From Stieleria varia (GTDB lineage Bacteria; Planctomycetota; Planctomycetia; Pirellulales; Pirellulaceae): a DNA stretch of 64,000 bases. The position numbers and the translations under genes were made by a program. The stretch's first letter is position 1. The number at the start of each line of letters is the position of its first letter. Positions 8,340 to 18,023 of this stretch are shown piece by piece. The notes beneath the pieces were generated by a model. It made no database searches and was not told the DNA's origin. It worked only from the letters and a program-made list of their open reading frames with translations. Location: positions 310,001 through 374,000 of the forward strand of contig NZ_CP151726.1 in NCBI RefSeq assembly GCF_038443385.1, in the 5' to 3' direction.

Positions 8340-10823
8340 TCATTTCTCGTCCTGATTCAGCGATTTGACGTGCCAGATCTCGTCGGCGTATTGCTGAATG
8401 GTTCGATCGCTGGAGAACCAGCCACTATTGGCGGAATTCAGAATGCTCATCCTCGTCCACGCTTCACGGTCCTGGTAGGTCTGTTCGACCTGACGTTGCG
8501 TATCGATAAAACTTCTGAAATCTGCAATCGTCAGCCATTGATCGTGAGGGTTTCTGAGTCCACTGATCAGATGGTGAAAAATTCCTGGCTCGGTGGAGTT
8601 GAACAATCCTCCTTCCAGCAGTTCCATGACCCGGGCAATCTCTGGATCCTCACCAATGATGGCGTTGGGGCAGTAGTTCTTCTTCGTTTCCTCGACCTCG
8701 GCGGCACTGAGTCCGAACAGAAAGAAGTTTTCCGCACCGGCCTTCTCGCGGATCTCGATGTTTGCACCATCGAGCGTTCCGATCGTCAAGGCACCGTTCA
8801 TCATGAACTTCATGTTCCCGGTTCCGGAAGCTTCCTTTCCTGCGGTTGAGATTTGCTCTGACAGTTCGGTACCTGGGCAAATCACTTCCATGGAGGAAAC
8901 GCGATAGTTGGGAAAGAACACCATCTGTAGCAGGCCTTTGCTCCTGGGGTCTGAATTGACCACTTGGGCAACTTCATTGATCAACTTGATGATCAGCTTG
9001 GCCATGAAATAGCCCGGGGCTGCTTTTCCACCGATCAACACGCAACGAGGCGTCATGTCGGCGGTATCTCCTTTCATGATTCGGTCATACAAGTGGATCA
9101 CGTGCAGTACGTTGAGTAGCTGGCGCTTGTACTCGTGAATCCGCTTGACTTGAACATCAAAGATCGCATTGGTATCAAACTCAACGCCCGTATTTTCCAG
9201 GACGTACTTGGACAAACGTCGCTTGTTGGTCAGCTTGACCGCATCCCAACGTTCGCGGAAGGAAGCGTCATCGACCAAGGGAGCAAGATCGGAGATCAGG
9301 GAGAAATCGCGTTGCCACTGAACTCCGATGGACTCGTTGAGCAACTCCCGCAAGTCGGGATTGCAGTGTGAAAGCCAACGTCGCTGAGTGACGCCATTCG
9401 TCTTGTTATTGAACTTGGTCGGCCAGATTTTGCAAAAGTCCGCGAACAAACCGGAACGCAAGAGATCCGTGTGCAACTGGGCAACGCCGTTGACAGAAAA
9501 GCTGCCGACGATGCTCAGATAGGCCATGCGGATATGCGGATGGTGGCCGCCCTCGACCAACGAGACTCGATCCCGCAGTCCAGGATCATCCGGAAACTGC
9601 GTGGTCACCATCGCCAGGAATCGTTCATTGATCTCATAGATGATTTCCAGAATTCGCGGCAACAGCCGGCTGAACAACTGCACGGACCACCGCTCCAATG
9701 CTTCGGGCAACAGCGTGTGATTGGTGTACGCCATGCATCGAGTGACGATCTCCCAGCTTTCATCCCACTCCAACCCGTGTTCATCCATCAACAGACGCAT
9801 CAACTCGGGGATGGCGCACGCGGGGTGTGTGTCGTTGAGTTGGAAACAATTCTTGCCGCCGAAGTCTTTGAAGTCCTTGCCGTGCTTTTGCACCCACTTG
9901 TTCAGCACGTCTTGCAGGCTGGCGGAGACGAGGAAGTACTGCTGCTTGAGTCGAAGCTCTTTGCCGTTCTCACTGGAGTCGTTCGGATAGAGCACCATGG
10001 AGATCTGTTCGGCATCATTCTTTTTGGCCACCGACTCCGGGTAACTGCCTGCGTTGAACTCATCGAGATCAAAATCGTCCGTCGTGGTCGATTTCCACAA
10101 CCGCAGCGTATTGACGATCCCGTTCTTGTAGCCGGGAATCGGCATGTCGAATGGAACCGCCAGTACATCGTGGGTAGCTACCCAACGAATTTTTGGACGT
10201 CCGCTCTCGTCCTGATAACGCTCGGTGTGTCCATAAAAGCGGATCGTCTTGGTGTCTTCGGTGCGTTCGATTTCCCACGGGTTACCGTTTCGCAGCCAGC
10301 GATCAGGGGCTTCGACCTGATGCCCCCCCTCGATTCGCTGATGAAACATCCCGAACTCGTAGCGGATGCCGTAGCCGGTCACGGGCAAAGCAAGATTGGC
10401 ACAGCTGTCCAGAAAGCATGCCGCCAGTCGTCCCAGACCACCATTGCCGAGACCGGCGTCGTGCTCTACGTCCGCGACTTCTTCCAGATCAAGTCCGACC
10501 CCGTGAAGCGCATTACGCAGGTTCTCGTCAATTCCAATGTTTTGAATGGCGTTGTTGAGCGAACGACCCAACAAGAACTCGAGCGAGAGATAGTGAACAC
10601 GACGCACATCGCCCTCGGATGCACGGCCTCGCGTCTGACGCCAGTCGCGATGCAGCCGGTCACGAACCGCAATCGCGCAAGCCCGATAGTAGGCGTTGCG
10701 GTCCGCGTCTTCTGAATCGAGTGTGAAGTGCAGGTGACGACGGAGTTCCTTTGGCAGCGGCTCCAAAATCGGATCGTGAGCGTGCGAATCAGTGAGGCTT
10801 TTCGGTTCGAGCGTGTTTGACAT
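8340..10823 (-). CDS. glgP: Glycogen/starch/alpha-glucan phosphorylase
   Basis: 827 aa, ATG at 10823, full family length. It cleaves terminal alpha-1,4-glucose from glycogen with phosphate to give glucose-1-phosphate, using pyridoxal phosphate. Visible signatures: VHYLSLEFLLGRSLNNAI, DAGLGNGGLGRLAACFLDS, GYGIRYEFGMF, NDTHPACAIPELMRLL, VKRIHEYKRQLLN and the PLP-lysine region EASGTGNMKFMMNGALTIG. It is monocistronic, with a terminator directly downstream. A long open frame on the opposite strand is an antisense shadow. Confidence 0.97.
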   Translation of the reverse strand: MSNTLEPKSLTDSHAHDPILEPLPKELRRHLHFTLDSEDADRNAYYRACAIAVRDRLHRDWRQTRGRASEGDVRRVHYLSLEFLLGRSLNNAIQNIGIDENLRNALHGVGLDLEEVADVEHDAGLGNGGLGRLAACFLDSCANLALPVTGYGIRYEFGMFHQRIEGGHQVEAPDRWLRNGNPWEIERTEDTKTIRFYGHTERYQDESGRPKIRWVATHDVLAVPFDMPIPGYKNGIVNTLRLWKSTTTDDFDLDEFNAGSYPESVAKKNDAEQISMVLYPNDSSENGKELRLKQQYFLVSASLQDVLNKWVQKHGKDFKDFGGKNCFQLNDTHPACAIPELMRLLMDEHGLEWDESWEIVTRCMAYTNHTLLPEALERWSVQLFSRLLPRILEIIYEINERFLAMVTTQFPDDPGLRDRVSLVEGGHHPHIRMAYLSIVGSFSVNGVAQLHTDLLRSGLFADFCKIWPTKFNNKTNGVTQRRWLSHCNPDLRELLNESIGVQWQRDFSLISDLAPLVDDASFRERWDAVKLTNKRRLSKYVLENTGVEFDTNAIFDVQVKRIHEYKRQLLNVLHVIHLYDRIMKGDTADMTPRCVLIGGKAAPGYFMAKLIIKLINEVAQVVNSDPRSKGLLQMVFFPNYRVSSMEVICPGTELSEQISTAGKEASGTGNMKFMMNGALTIGTLDGANIEIREKAGAENFFLFGLSAAEVEETKKNYCPNAIIGEDPEIARVMELLEGGLFNSTEPGIFHHLISGLRNPHDQWLTIADFRSFIDTQRQVEQTYQDREAWTRMSILNSANSGWFSSDRTIQQYADEIWHVKSLNQDEK

Positions 10824-11167
10824 GTTTTCTTGGATCTACCCAATGGTGAACTAAAGCTCCGAAAAGGGAGCAAGGCAAAAGACTGCCGTTGACCGCCTGG
10901 GATAAGTGTAAGTGGCAATCATGTGTGTCGAGTGCTAAATCGTTATTCGGCATCTCAGCGGCAATTTCCGCACCACAATTGAGGTGTAGTAACGGCCAGC
11001 GGACGCAGGTCGCCGGGGGGAATGCAGCCCGAGGCCAGAAAAATCCTTACATATCACCCGATTTGACTGCAAGACGGGTTTCACCCAGGCATCGCCAATG
11101 TGTGGTATATGGACGCTGATTGATGGCAATGCGGCTCCCTGACGCGTCACGTCGCCCCCCCCTCCTA
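10824..11167. other. Intergenic region, no gene seen
   Basis: 344 bp between the NosR-like gene stop and the phosphorylase start, both on the minus strand. It must hold the phosphorylase promoter. No ORF with protein character, no repeat shared with the other intergenic regions and no convincing terminator was found. It has a short C-rich tract near 11155-11163. Confidence 0.5.
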
Positions 11168-12952
11168 TCATTTCCACCAGGACCAGCTCCAGGCGAACAA
11201 GAGCAGGCCAATCGCAATGACATCGGCGAGCTGGATTTGTGCGCTGCTCGCTTTTCGACGAAGATGATCCAACAATCGCCCCGTCGGACATCCCAAACGG
11301 CAGTACGCCATGGGAACAAACGCGGAAATGACAAGCGTTCCTGCTGCTAGCAACAAGGCCCCCCATGGAGCGATGCGAAACAAGTAGGCGTGAAACGGTT
11401 CCCAGGAGGAAACATCCAGCGTCGGATAAAGCACCAGGCCAACGTAAGCAACCACCAGCATCGTTCCCGGCAAAAAACTCAACCAGCGAACCAGACGCCG
11501 CGGTGGGCTCCACTTGCGTTTGCTCTTTGCCGAAGGCTTGATCCACTGCTGCAGCGCGCCATGCGGGCAAAGGTGGTTGCAATATGGATTGGACTTGGAC
11601 AGCGGCGGTGACAGGAATGCCACCAACGCGATCAACGTCAAACCAGGTGCCAAACGCCAAGCCACACCCTCGGCGGACCATCCGGCCACCAAAGACATCG
11701 ACAACAGGTTGCCCGCCCACAATCCGATCACGATCACAACCGTGGCCAACCAAAATCGTCGCCACCACGGTCGACGAAACCATCCACGCATGCGAAACCA
11801 AACGGCGGCGATCAACACGGCAACGGTTGCGATGTCAGGAAGCGACCAACGCGTCGCCGTTACCAAGTCTTGCCACCATGTCGTTGGTTCGGCGATCGGT
11901 TGAAATTCCTGCTGTTGATATTTCTTTGCCGAGGCAACCAACGTCTCCGCGACCGCCATGCTGGTCATCGTCGCCCCAGAGACTCCCTCGACCTCGGCGG
12001 CAACCAAATCAAACTCGGCCAGTTGCTCCATCGTCTGCTGTTCAAAGATCGGCCAAAATCCGTATTCATCTCGGACATATCCGACATAGGGTTCGTTATC
12101 AAATGAGGAGCGGATACGTATCGCTTGGATCGGTCCGTGTGGGTTCTCGCCCAACCGCAACAGCATCTCCGTCGGTCCCTGGTATCCGTCGATCGAGTCC
12201 GCCAGTGGGCCGGTGCGAATCACATGACCGATGACTTGCCCCTTGCTGTCGCGGATCACGTGCATCGCAGGCCGACCGCCCATCGCATCCGCTCGCGCGG
12301 CGTTCGGAAACCACTGCTGGACTTCGGCAACCGCTACGTTGTCGGGAAACACGAGCGACGGACGATCACCACCGATTCGTTTCAGGACGCCGCCGGCGAT
12401 CGCCAAGCTCGTCAAGGTTGCTCCGGAAACGGCATCTACCTTTTGACCGGTTGGTGGTCCGCCCCAACTCCAACTGTGGAACTGCTGAAAGAATTGCGAA
12501 TCGCGTTGAACCGCCTCGACATGCTCACTCGTGTCCGAGCTGTGGATCAAGGCCACCGCGATAACATGCAGTTCGGTGTCCAAGGCGATCAATGATTCAC
12601 TGGGACCTCGATAGCCGACGATCGACTCGGCGATCGGCAACGTGCGTGTCACCGATCCGATCATGCGTCCCTGTTCGTCGCGGACGCTCCATAATCCGCT
12701 GGCATCTGCCTGCGGATCGATTGATTGGGCTGTCGGTATCAAGCCTTGCACCATCGCCAATTCGGGCACCTGCCCGACGTCATCATGGCGTTCTGACGGC
12801 GATCGAATCGCCAGCAGCATTCCGATGACGATCAACAGTCGCAAGACGTGAACGACCGAGGCACGATGCTGTTGCACACGTCCGTTTCGCGAATGAGAAC
12901 GCACTGCAGCACGCACTGCAGAACGCGATGGCTCAGGCAGAGATTCCTGCAC
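11168..12952 (-). CDS. NosR/NirI-like membrane flavoprotein with two FMN-binding domains and CX3CP Fe-S motifs
   Basis: 594 aa, probable GTG start at 12952. One transmembrane helix lies near residues 35-52. Two FMN-binding domains follow, each ending in the covalent flavinylation-type motif: DAVSGATLTS and EGVSGATMTS, where the Thr normally carries FMN. The C-terminal half has about five transmembrane helices and two CX3CP clusters, CNHLCPHGAL and CRLGCPTGRL, as in NosR/NirI/NapH-type proteins. The family moves electrons across the membrane between quinol or ferredoxin and periplasmic or cytoplasmic partners. No nos, nir or rnf gene is nearby, so the partner is unknown. It begins 17 bp after the FAD oxidoreductase gene. 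Confidence 0.85.
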   Translation of the reverse strand: MQESLPEPSRSAVRAAVRSHSRNGRVQQHRASVVHVLRLLIVIGMLLAIRSPSERHDDVGQVPELAMVQGLIPTAQSIDPQADASGLWSVRDEQGRMIGSVTRTLPIAESIVGYRGPSESLIALDTELHVIAVALIHSSDTSEHVEAVQRDSQFFQQFHSWSWGGPPTGQKVDAVSGATLTSLAIAGGVLKRIGGDRPSLVFPDNVAVAEVQQWFPNAARADAMGGRPAMHVIRDSKGQVIGHVIRTGPLADSIDGYQGPTEMLLRLGENPHGPIQAIRIRSSFDNEPYVGYVRDEYGFWPIFEQQTMEQLAEFDLVAAEVEGVSGATMTSMAVAETLVASAKKYQQQEFQPIAEPTTWWQDLVTATRWSLPDIATVAVLIAAVWFRMRGWFRRPWWRRFWLATVVIVIGLWAGNLLSMSLVAGWSAEGVAWRLAPGLTLIALVAFLSPPLSKSNPYCNHLCPHGALQQWIKPSAKSKRKWSPPRRLVRWLSFLPGTMLVVAYVGLVLYPTLDVSSWEPFHAYLFRIAPWGALLLAAGTLVISAFVPMAYCRLGCPTGRLLDHLRRKASSAQIQLADVIAIGLLLFAWSWSWWK

Positions 12953-12969
12953 CGGCAGTCACACGCCTT

Positions 12970-15360
12970 TCATTTCGTGGGCATCAACGCGACGGCGTCG
13001 GCGTGTACGTTTCCGTCGGCACCGTCCGTGCTGAGTGTGACCACCACGTCACCGGGCTGACCAACGGTCACCGTGCCGACGGGGATCGAAAGCTTACCAC
13101 TGACCGTACGCTGATCGATTCGATGTGACTGCGTCTCTCCGTTGGCGGCGACCGTGACCAAGGTACGCGTCGAGCGATTTTCATGCGGACCGCTGTAAAC
13201 GTGCACTTGGTACGTTCCCGGCGTCGTGACCTTGAGCGTGAACTGAGCCGTCGCGTTGGTCTTGGGCCCTGCGTACTGATACGAATAGCCCACGTAATTG
13301 GGCAGACCGGTTCCGCTTTGCCAGGGGCCGGACAGTTTCGCATCGACATCATCGACGACGATTCCCTCCAACTTGGCAGGGTCGAGTCCTGTCGGCGGTC
13401 CGTTGGGGCCGGCAAGCGGCAATGCATCGGCGGGAATCGAGACCGGCGCGGTCGGCGTACTGCGTCGCGCCTTTCCGGGCAGTTTCAGCATTTCGAGCAA
13501 GTCATCGAGATGGCTTTCGTAAACGTCTCGCGGCAGACAGCCTTCTTTGGCGCAAATCGACGCGGCTTTGCCGACGACCTCGCCCATCATGCCGCAGGTT
13601 TTCATCACACGAACCGTTCCCAAGGCTTCGTGAGTGACACTGACGCAGCGACCTGCCATGAACAGGTTGTCGACATTGCGACTGTAAAAACATCGATACG
13701 GAACAGGGTATCCGTACGATCGATCGACGCCTTTGCCGTGTTCGGCGATGGAGATGAATGGGTTGTCGGGGAATTTTTCCGCGTACTGTTTCTTGGGGTA
13801 GTGCAAATCGATGGACCACGTGCTGGGCACACAGCCGTCCGGAAAATCTCTCTTGCTGACGATGTCTTCTTCGGTCAACACCACGTCACCCATCAACCGT
13901 CGGCTTTCACGAGGCCCGCCGATGAAGGCGACCCAGGTCAAGAACGCGCCGGCGTGCTTGTCCGCACCGTCCCGGTTCTTCATCGCATTGAACGCGCCGA
14001 AAACCGCTCGCAGATTCCAATCTCGGATGGCTTCTGCGTCGCCCAGTGGATCCTTGTCGAAACCGCTCTCCCAAAACCATTGACCGTGGTGGTCACGCGG
14101 GTAGGGAAAATCAGCCATGTTCAAGTCCAACGCCCAAGGTGTTTCGGGAAAGTCGACCGACTGGGGTGTTTCGTCCCAGGCCCACATGTTGCTCATGCCC
14201 ATCCGGCCGGTCGGTGTCTGATCCAAGTCGGCTTTGGCCCATGCGCCGATCCATCCGTGTCCGGTGCAATCAGAGAACAGCTGGCCCAGGATCTCGACTT
14301 CGGATCCGGTTCTCGTGTCGAACGCGAGTACAGACTTGATCTTGTTGCCGTCCATTTTGACGGCGTGAGCATGATGGTTCAGCAGCAAGTCGATGTTGTC
14401 TTCTGCGCGGACGATTTTTTCTTTGACGTCGTCGCCAAACTCTTCGTACTTGCCGGGCGACTTGGTCGCGTTGTCGGCGAACTCTTCGATGATCTCACCG
14501 ATGCGTGGAAACTTGCCACGACGGATGTTTCCCATCGCCCACACACGAACTTCGCTGGAACCGTTGCCACCCAGAACACTACGGTCTTGAACCAGTGCAA
14601 CACGACATCCCATTCGAGCAGCGGAAATCGCTGCCCCCATGCCGGCATACCCGCCGCCGACGACCACCAAGTCATACGGTCCACGAACCTGTGGTTCCTC
14701 CGGCAAACCGAGTTGATCGCGCCGCCATGGTCCCAGGACCGAGTCCGCTTGTGGCGGCTGGTTGTCCAGGTCGGTGGTGAAGTAGATACAGTCACAGCGA
14801 CCGTCGAATCCCGTCAGGTCGTGCAACGCGAGGGCATGTTCGCCGGCGGAGATCTCGACCACACCGCCATCGTGCCATGACCATGTTGCAAACTTTGTCC
14901 CAAAAGTTTCCGCGAGCGGTTTTCCATCGATGTGAATTTCAAACTGTCCGGGCGGCGGTGAAGCGTCCCATCGCGCCACCCAGTCTTTTGTACGCACCCA
15001 CACTCGGTACTTGCCCGCTGTTGCAAATTCAACCTTGGTCGTCGCGTCCTGGACGGGCTTTCCTAAGCCGTGCGCGAGCAAGTATGGCGATCCCATTTCT
15101 TGAATGAACTGTGTGTCCAATTTCCAGCCACCGGGATCGGCAAAACTTTCCGATTCGACGAAAACCTCGGCCGCTGAGCCAGAGGTGACCCAGCCGACGA
15201 TGAGCAGCATCGCCATCATGCTGTTTAGAATCGGGCGGAACAGAATCGGGCGGAACATCGAGCGGTATTTTGATTCAGAGACGTAGGACTTCATCATCGA
15301 CACGGGTGGGAGGTAGGACCGTTGCGGTAGAAATGGCTGCGAGCCTTTCAGCAGCGACAT
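12970..15360 (-). CDS. Exported FAD-dependent oxidoreductase with flanking beta-sandwich (golvesin/CBM-like) domains
   Basis: 796 aa from an ATG at 15360; the real start may be a later Met (MMKSYV or MFRPIL), since the signal peptide FRPILNSMMAMLLIVGWVTS ends near SGSAAEVF. After an N-terminal beta-sandwich (GKYRVWVRTKDWV, ISAGEHALALHDL) comes the FAD-binding motif DLVVVGGGYAGMGAAISAAR. The FAD_oxidored core includes GGNGSSEVRVW, GPRESRRLMGD and NLFMAGRCVSVTHEALGTVRVM. The C-terminal domain (about 670-796: NYVGYSYQYAG, TPGTYQVHVYSG) looks like the golvesin/Xly carbohydrate-binding-like domain. Substrate unknown; polysaccharide or sugar-acid oxidation is a guess. Followed closely by the NosR-like gene, a possible electron acceptor. 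Confidence 0.85.
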   Translation of the reverse strand: MSLLKGSQPFLPQRSYLPPVSMMKSYVSESKYRSMFRPILFRPILNSMMAMLLIVGWVTSGSAAEVFVESESFADPGGWKLDTQFIQEMGSPYLLAHGLGKPVQDATTKVEFATAGKYRVWVRTKDWVARWDASPPPGQFEIHIDGKPLAETFGTKFATWSWHDGGVVEISAGEHALALHDLTGFDGRCDCIYFTTDLDNQPPQADSVLGPWRRDQLGLPEEPQVRGPYDLVVVGGGYAGMGAAISAARMGCRVALVQDRSVLGGNGSSEVRVWAMGNIRRGKFPRIGEIIEEFADNATKSPGKYEEFGDDVKEKIVRAEDNIDLLLNHHAHAVKMDGNKIKSVLAFDTRTGSEVEILGQLFSDCTGHGWIGAWAKADLDQTPTGRMGMSNMWAWDETPQSVDFPETPWALDLNMADFPYPRDHHGQWFWESGFDKDPLGDAEAIRDWNLRAVFGAFNAMKNRDGADKHAGAFLTWVAFIGGPRESRRLMGDVVLTEEDIVSKRDFPDGCVPSTWSIDLHYPKKQYAEKFPDNPFISIAEHGKGVDRSYGYPVPYRCFYSRNVDNLFMAGRCVSVTHEALGTVRVMKTCGMMGEVVGKAASICAKEGCLPRDVYESHLDDLLEMLKLPGKARRSTPTAPVSIPADALPLAGPNGPPTGLDPAKLEGIVVDDVDAKLSGPWQSGTGLPNYVGYSYQYAGPKTNATAQFTLKVTTPGTYQVHVYSGPHENRSTRTLVTVAANGETQSHRIDQRTVSGKLSIPVGTVTVGQPGDVVVTLSTDGADGNVHADAVALMPTK

Positions 15361-15416
15361 CTGATGTCACAGCTTGGAAATTCATTGTAGCTGCAATCAG
15401 TCGTCCGCGTAGACGC

Positions 15417-15992
15417 TCATTTTAGCGGAGGACGCCCGTGATGAACGCGAACTCGGTTGACCCACTCGAAAGCGGCAGGGTGCGATTTCAGGAACGAAAT
15501 GATGCCGCTCGTGCTGATTTTCCAGCGTTTTGCCACCAAGCTGGGCTGACCGCCGGCGGCGTGCAAATCGTTCAGCAGCAACGCCAACACGCCGGGTTTT
15601 GCCTCGTTGGTGTCGTTCATCCGCAGGCGTGCTGCGAAATGCCGCTGCCGCACCTGGGCTTCGTCTGGATCGTGAGGCGGATCGATGGCAGATTGTTCGA
15701 CGGGGCGTTTCCCATCGACGGCATCCAGACTGCTGGGCGTTCGCAGGTCCAACGCAAGGCGAAATCGCAGTCGCTGCAATGCCATGCGATGATTCTCCGC
15801 CTGGCTTCTCTTCTCAGTCGCTTCGCCAACAATCCCCGTCGGTAGATGCGTCAAAAACACACCGGTGTCTGTCTTGTTGCGATGCTGTCCTCCTGGGCCG
15901 CTGCGACGCTGAGTTCGACGCTGACAATGCTGTACCAGAACATCGGGATCCAAGACCGCCGGGTGCGGGGAGGAAACCATCGTGACAGGCAT
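15417..15992 (-). CDS. Peptide chain release factor-like protein (GGQ domain)
   Basis: About 191 aa from the ATG at 15992; a further ATG at 15980 and an upstream TTG at 16052 are alternatives. The sequence RRSGPGGQHRNKTDTGVFL is the class I release factor catalytic loop with the GGQ motif that triggers peptidyl-tRNA hydrolysis on the ribosome. The codon-recognition domains of RF1/RF2 are absent, so it belongs with the ArfB/RF-H-like small rescue or accessory factors. The C-terminal part (LALLLNDLHAAGGQPSLVAKRWKIS) looks like a winged-helix segment and holds a second, non-catalytic-looking AGGQ. Role in ribosome rescue is inferred. Confidence 0.82.
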   Translation of the reverse strand: MPVTMVSSPHPAVLDPDVLVQHCQRRTQRRSGPGGQHRNKTDTGVFLTHLPTGIVGEATEKRSQAENHRMALQRLRFRLALDLRTPSSLDAVDGKRPVEQSAIDPPHDPDEAQVRQRHFAARLRMNDTNEAKPGVLALLLNDLHAAGGQPSLVAKRWKISTSGIISFLKSHPAAFEWVNRVRVHHGRPPLK

Positions 15993-16077
15993 CCGCTGGG
16001 ACGCAGGGGCCAAGGAAGCATCCGAGCGCCGGGGATCTTCTGAGCGACTCAATGAATGGATGCCGTTGAACGGGAGG

Positions 16078-17379
16078 CTATGGAGTGGGAACGCGCCGCA
16101 TGGTTCCGTTGATAAATCGCATCGGGGTGGGGTCGATCAGTCCCGCTGGTGGTGATGATACCAACTCCGGCAGAGAAAAGATGTGGACATCGTTGTAAAG
16201 CGTTACGTCATCACCGATCACCGAGCCGGTGACCCAAATCGGACTGCCGTCGCTGGTGGCATACACGGTGACATCGTCTGAGCTGTAAATCAAACCCCGA
16301 AATTGCGTGTCGTACTGATCATCAATTGTCGTGTTGCTGATGCTGCCGCGGAAGGGCGATGACGAGGGGTTAAAGTTCACGCCCAACGTCGACTCGCTGA
16401 GCACCGGCTCGATCGCATTGAAATAGATGGGGGCATCAGCGACCAAAATGGCTTCGGGCACCGCAGCGTATTCCCAAACAATGGCTCCGGTCAGTTCAAT
16501 GGACGACGCATCGTAGATCGCCAAAGTGCAACCGAGCCGTGAGTTCGTGATTCGCACGTGGCTGCCACCCGCATCGATCCAGTACACGCCATTAGCGTCA
16601 GTGCTGCCATACGGATTGGTGCCTGCCGTCAGCACGGCGTTGCTGATCGTACGTTTCCCGCTTTGCCAGGGGAGCGAAGAAACAGGGATCTGGGTGCCAG
16701 ATTGCATGTAGACGTCCACCACGTCGTGGGTCGGCCCGGCGACATTCTCGCCCGCAAACGCGCCGCGTATCGCGGGCATGATCGTACCACTGCACTCCGT
16801 GAGCGGGGACACAATGGTGCCACTGGTGGATGTCAGGCAATCATCCGCGACCTGAACGGCGGACTCTGAATTCAATACCGCTCCCCATTCCACACGCAAA
16901 TCATCCAGCGCGGTCACGCCATAGCCTAGCAGCTCCAGCCCACGGTACGCTGGTTGCAATTGCACCGTGATCGCCGATTGCGAGTCGCCCACTCGCGCGT
17001 GTACGGTCAGTTGCACATCGTCGAAATCGTCATCCGACAGATCGCCATCGACGTCACTGAGCTGATAGCGAACCGAGGCTTGATCCGTGCTGGAGACGAC
17101 CAACCCAGTAGCGTTTAACCAGGACGAGTACGCTCCGTCTGTGTGATTGTTCCGCCAATTCGCGTCTGATGACAATCGCGACGCTTGGCGGTGCATTTCA
17201 CTCTCGGCAAGCCTCATCGCCGCCATTCGGTTGACACGATCGATCTGAGATCGCAAGCCACTGGTTGATACCGATAGCGAAGCAGCAACGGCCGCCGAAA
17301 CGATCAACGCCGTGAACAGCACAGCCAAATAGACATATCCGGCGCGACAAAGCCGACCATCGATTGAGTGTTGTCTCAT
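16078..17379 (-). CDS. Pseudopilin-operon membrane protein (GspK/PilX-like position), function unknown
   Basis: 433 aa, ATG at 17379. An N-terminal hydrophobic segment (AGYVYLAVLFTALIVSAAVAASLSV) begins about 14 residues in and resembles a pilin-like helix, but the usual GFTLxE motif is absent, as in PilX/GspK-type minor components. The rest (about 380 residues) is beta-rich with repeated short strands, suggesting a parallel-beta or adhesive fold. It starts 5 bp after the preceding minor pseudopilin and closes the operon. A role as a large minor subunit at the filament tip is inferred from position. Confidence 0.65.
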   Translation of the reverse strand: MRQHSIDGRLCRAGYVYLAVLFTALIVSAAVAASLSVSTSGLRSQIDRVNRMAAMRLAESEMHRQASRLSSDANWRNNHTDGAYSSWLNATGLVVSSTDQASVRYQLSDVDGDLSDDDFDDVQLTVHARVGDSQSAITVQLQPAYRGLELLGYGVTALDDLRVEWGAVLNSESAVQVADDCLTSTSGTIVSPLTECSGTIMPAIRGAFAGENVAGPTHDVVDVYMQSGTQIPVSSLPWQSGKRTISNAVLTAGTNPYGSTDANGVYWIDAGGSHVRITNSRLGCTLAIYDASSIELTGAIVWEYAAVPEAILVADAPIYFNAIEPVLSESTLGVNFNPSSSPFRGSISNTTIDDQYDTQFRGLIYSSDDVTVYATSDGSPIWVTGSVIGDDVTLYNDVHIFSLPELVSSPPAGLIDPTPMRFINGTMRRVPTP

Positions 17380-17384
17380 GCGAT

Positions 17385-18023
17385 TCAGTACCCCATCGTC
17401 GGATGATTGCGAAGAGGCACGACGACATCCAACACGCGATCGGACGAGAATGTGAATCGGTCGCGGCGAAGTCGTGCGTAGGATGTCGTCTCCGGCAAGT
17501 CATCGGGCACATCGGAAACAAGCGTCGATTGAGTTCCCACGTATCCATCGGGTGCCGTGCAGGTCACCGTGATGACACGAAACGGATCCTTTGGATCAGC
17601 GGTCAAGGTCACACCGGAGGCGGAATAGACTGCCGGAGTCACAGAGACCGAGACGCTCCAAAGAACGAAACCCACCATCGCAGTTCCGTCGCGATGAGTC
17701 GGTGAGGTTGTGGAATAGCCGTGATAGTCGTCCACGTCGTCATAGGCACTGCGCACACCGGCCGTCTCGCCCGTCTCCAAACCAAACGTCCCAGATGATT
17801 CCAGATCCTGAAAACTCATTGCGGAGATTTCGTCCAGCCACATGCCGCCGAGTTCTCGCGATTGAACCGCCGTCGATCCGATCGACTGGATACGTAGTAA
17901 TCGCCCCGATGCTTGGAGGGAGACCAGCAACAGCGATGAAACCAGAATCAACGAGATCACGATCTCCAGCATCGTCAAACCTTGGCGATCTCTGGTGCGA
18001 CCATCAAGCACTGTGTCACGCAT
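17385..18023 (-). CDS. Type II secretion/type IV pilus minor pseudopilin (GspI/PilV-like)
   Basis: 212 aa, ATG at 18023, overlapping the upstream gene by 8 bp. The class III prepilin signal is clear: a basic leader ends RDRQG, followed by LTMLEIVISLILVSSLLLVSLQ with Glu at +5 of the mature form. The globular domain is of typical minor pseudopilin size. It should be cleaved and N-methylated by a prepilin peptidase, which is not in this window. Confidence 0.85.
   Translation of the reverse strand: MRDTVLDGRTRDRQGLTMLEIVISLILVSSLLLVSLQASGRLLRIQSIGSTAVQSRELGGMWLDEISAMSFQDLESSGTFGLETGETAGVRSAYDDVDDYHGYSTTSPTHRDGTAMVGFVLWSVSVSVTPAVYSASGVTLTADPKDPFRVITVTCTAPDGYVGTQSTLVSDVPDDLPETTSYARLRRDRFTFSSDRVLDVVVPLRNHPTMGY

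Noticed and set aside
9471-10715. Long plus-strand ORF of 414 codons
   Set aside because: It lies wholly antisense to the glycogen phosphorylase gene and has no protein family character.
10935-11801. Minus-strand ORF of 288 codons
   Set aside because: It overlaps the NosR-like gene in another frame and its composition is that of a frame shadow.
13183-14880. Plus-strand ORF of 565 codons
   Set aside because: Antisense to the FAD oxidoreductase gene; no recognisable motifs.
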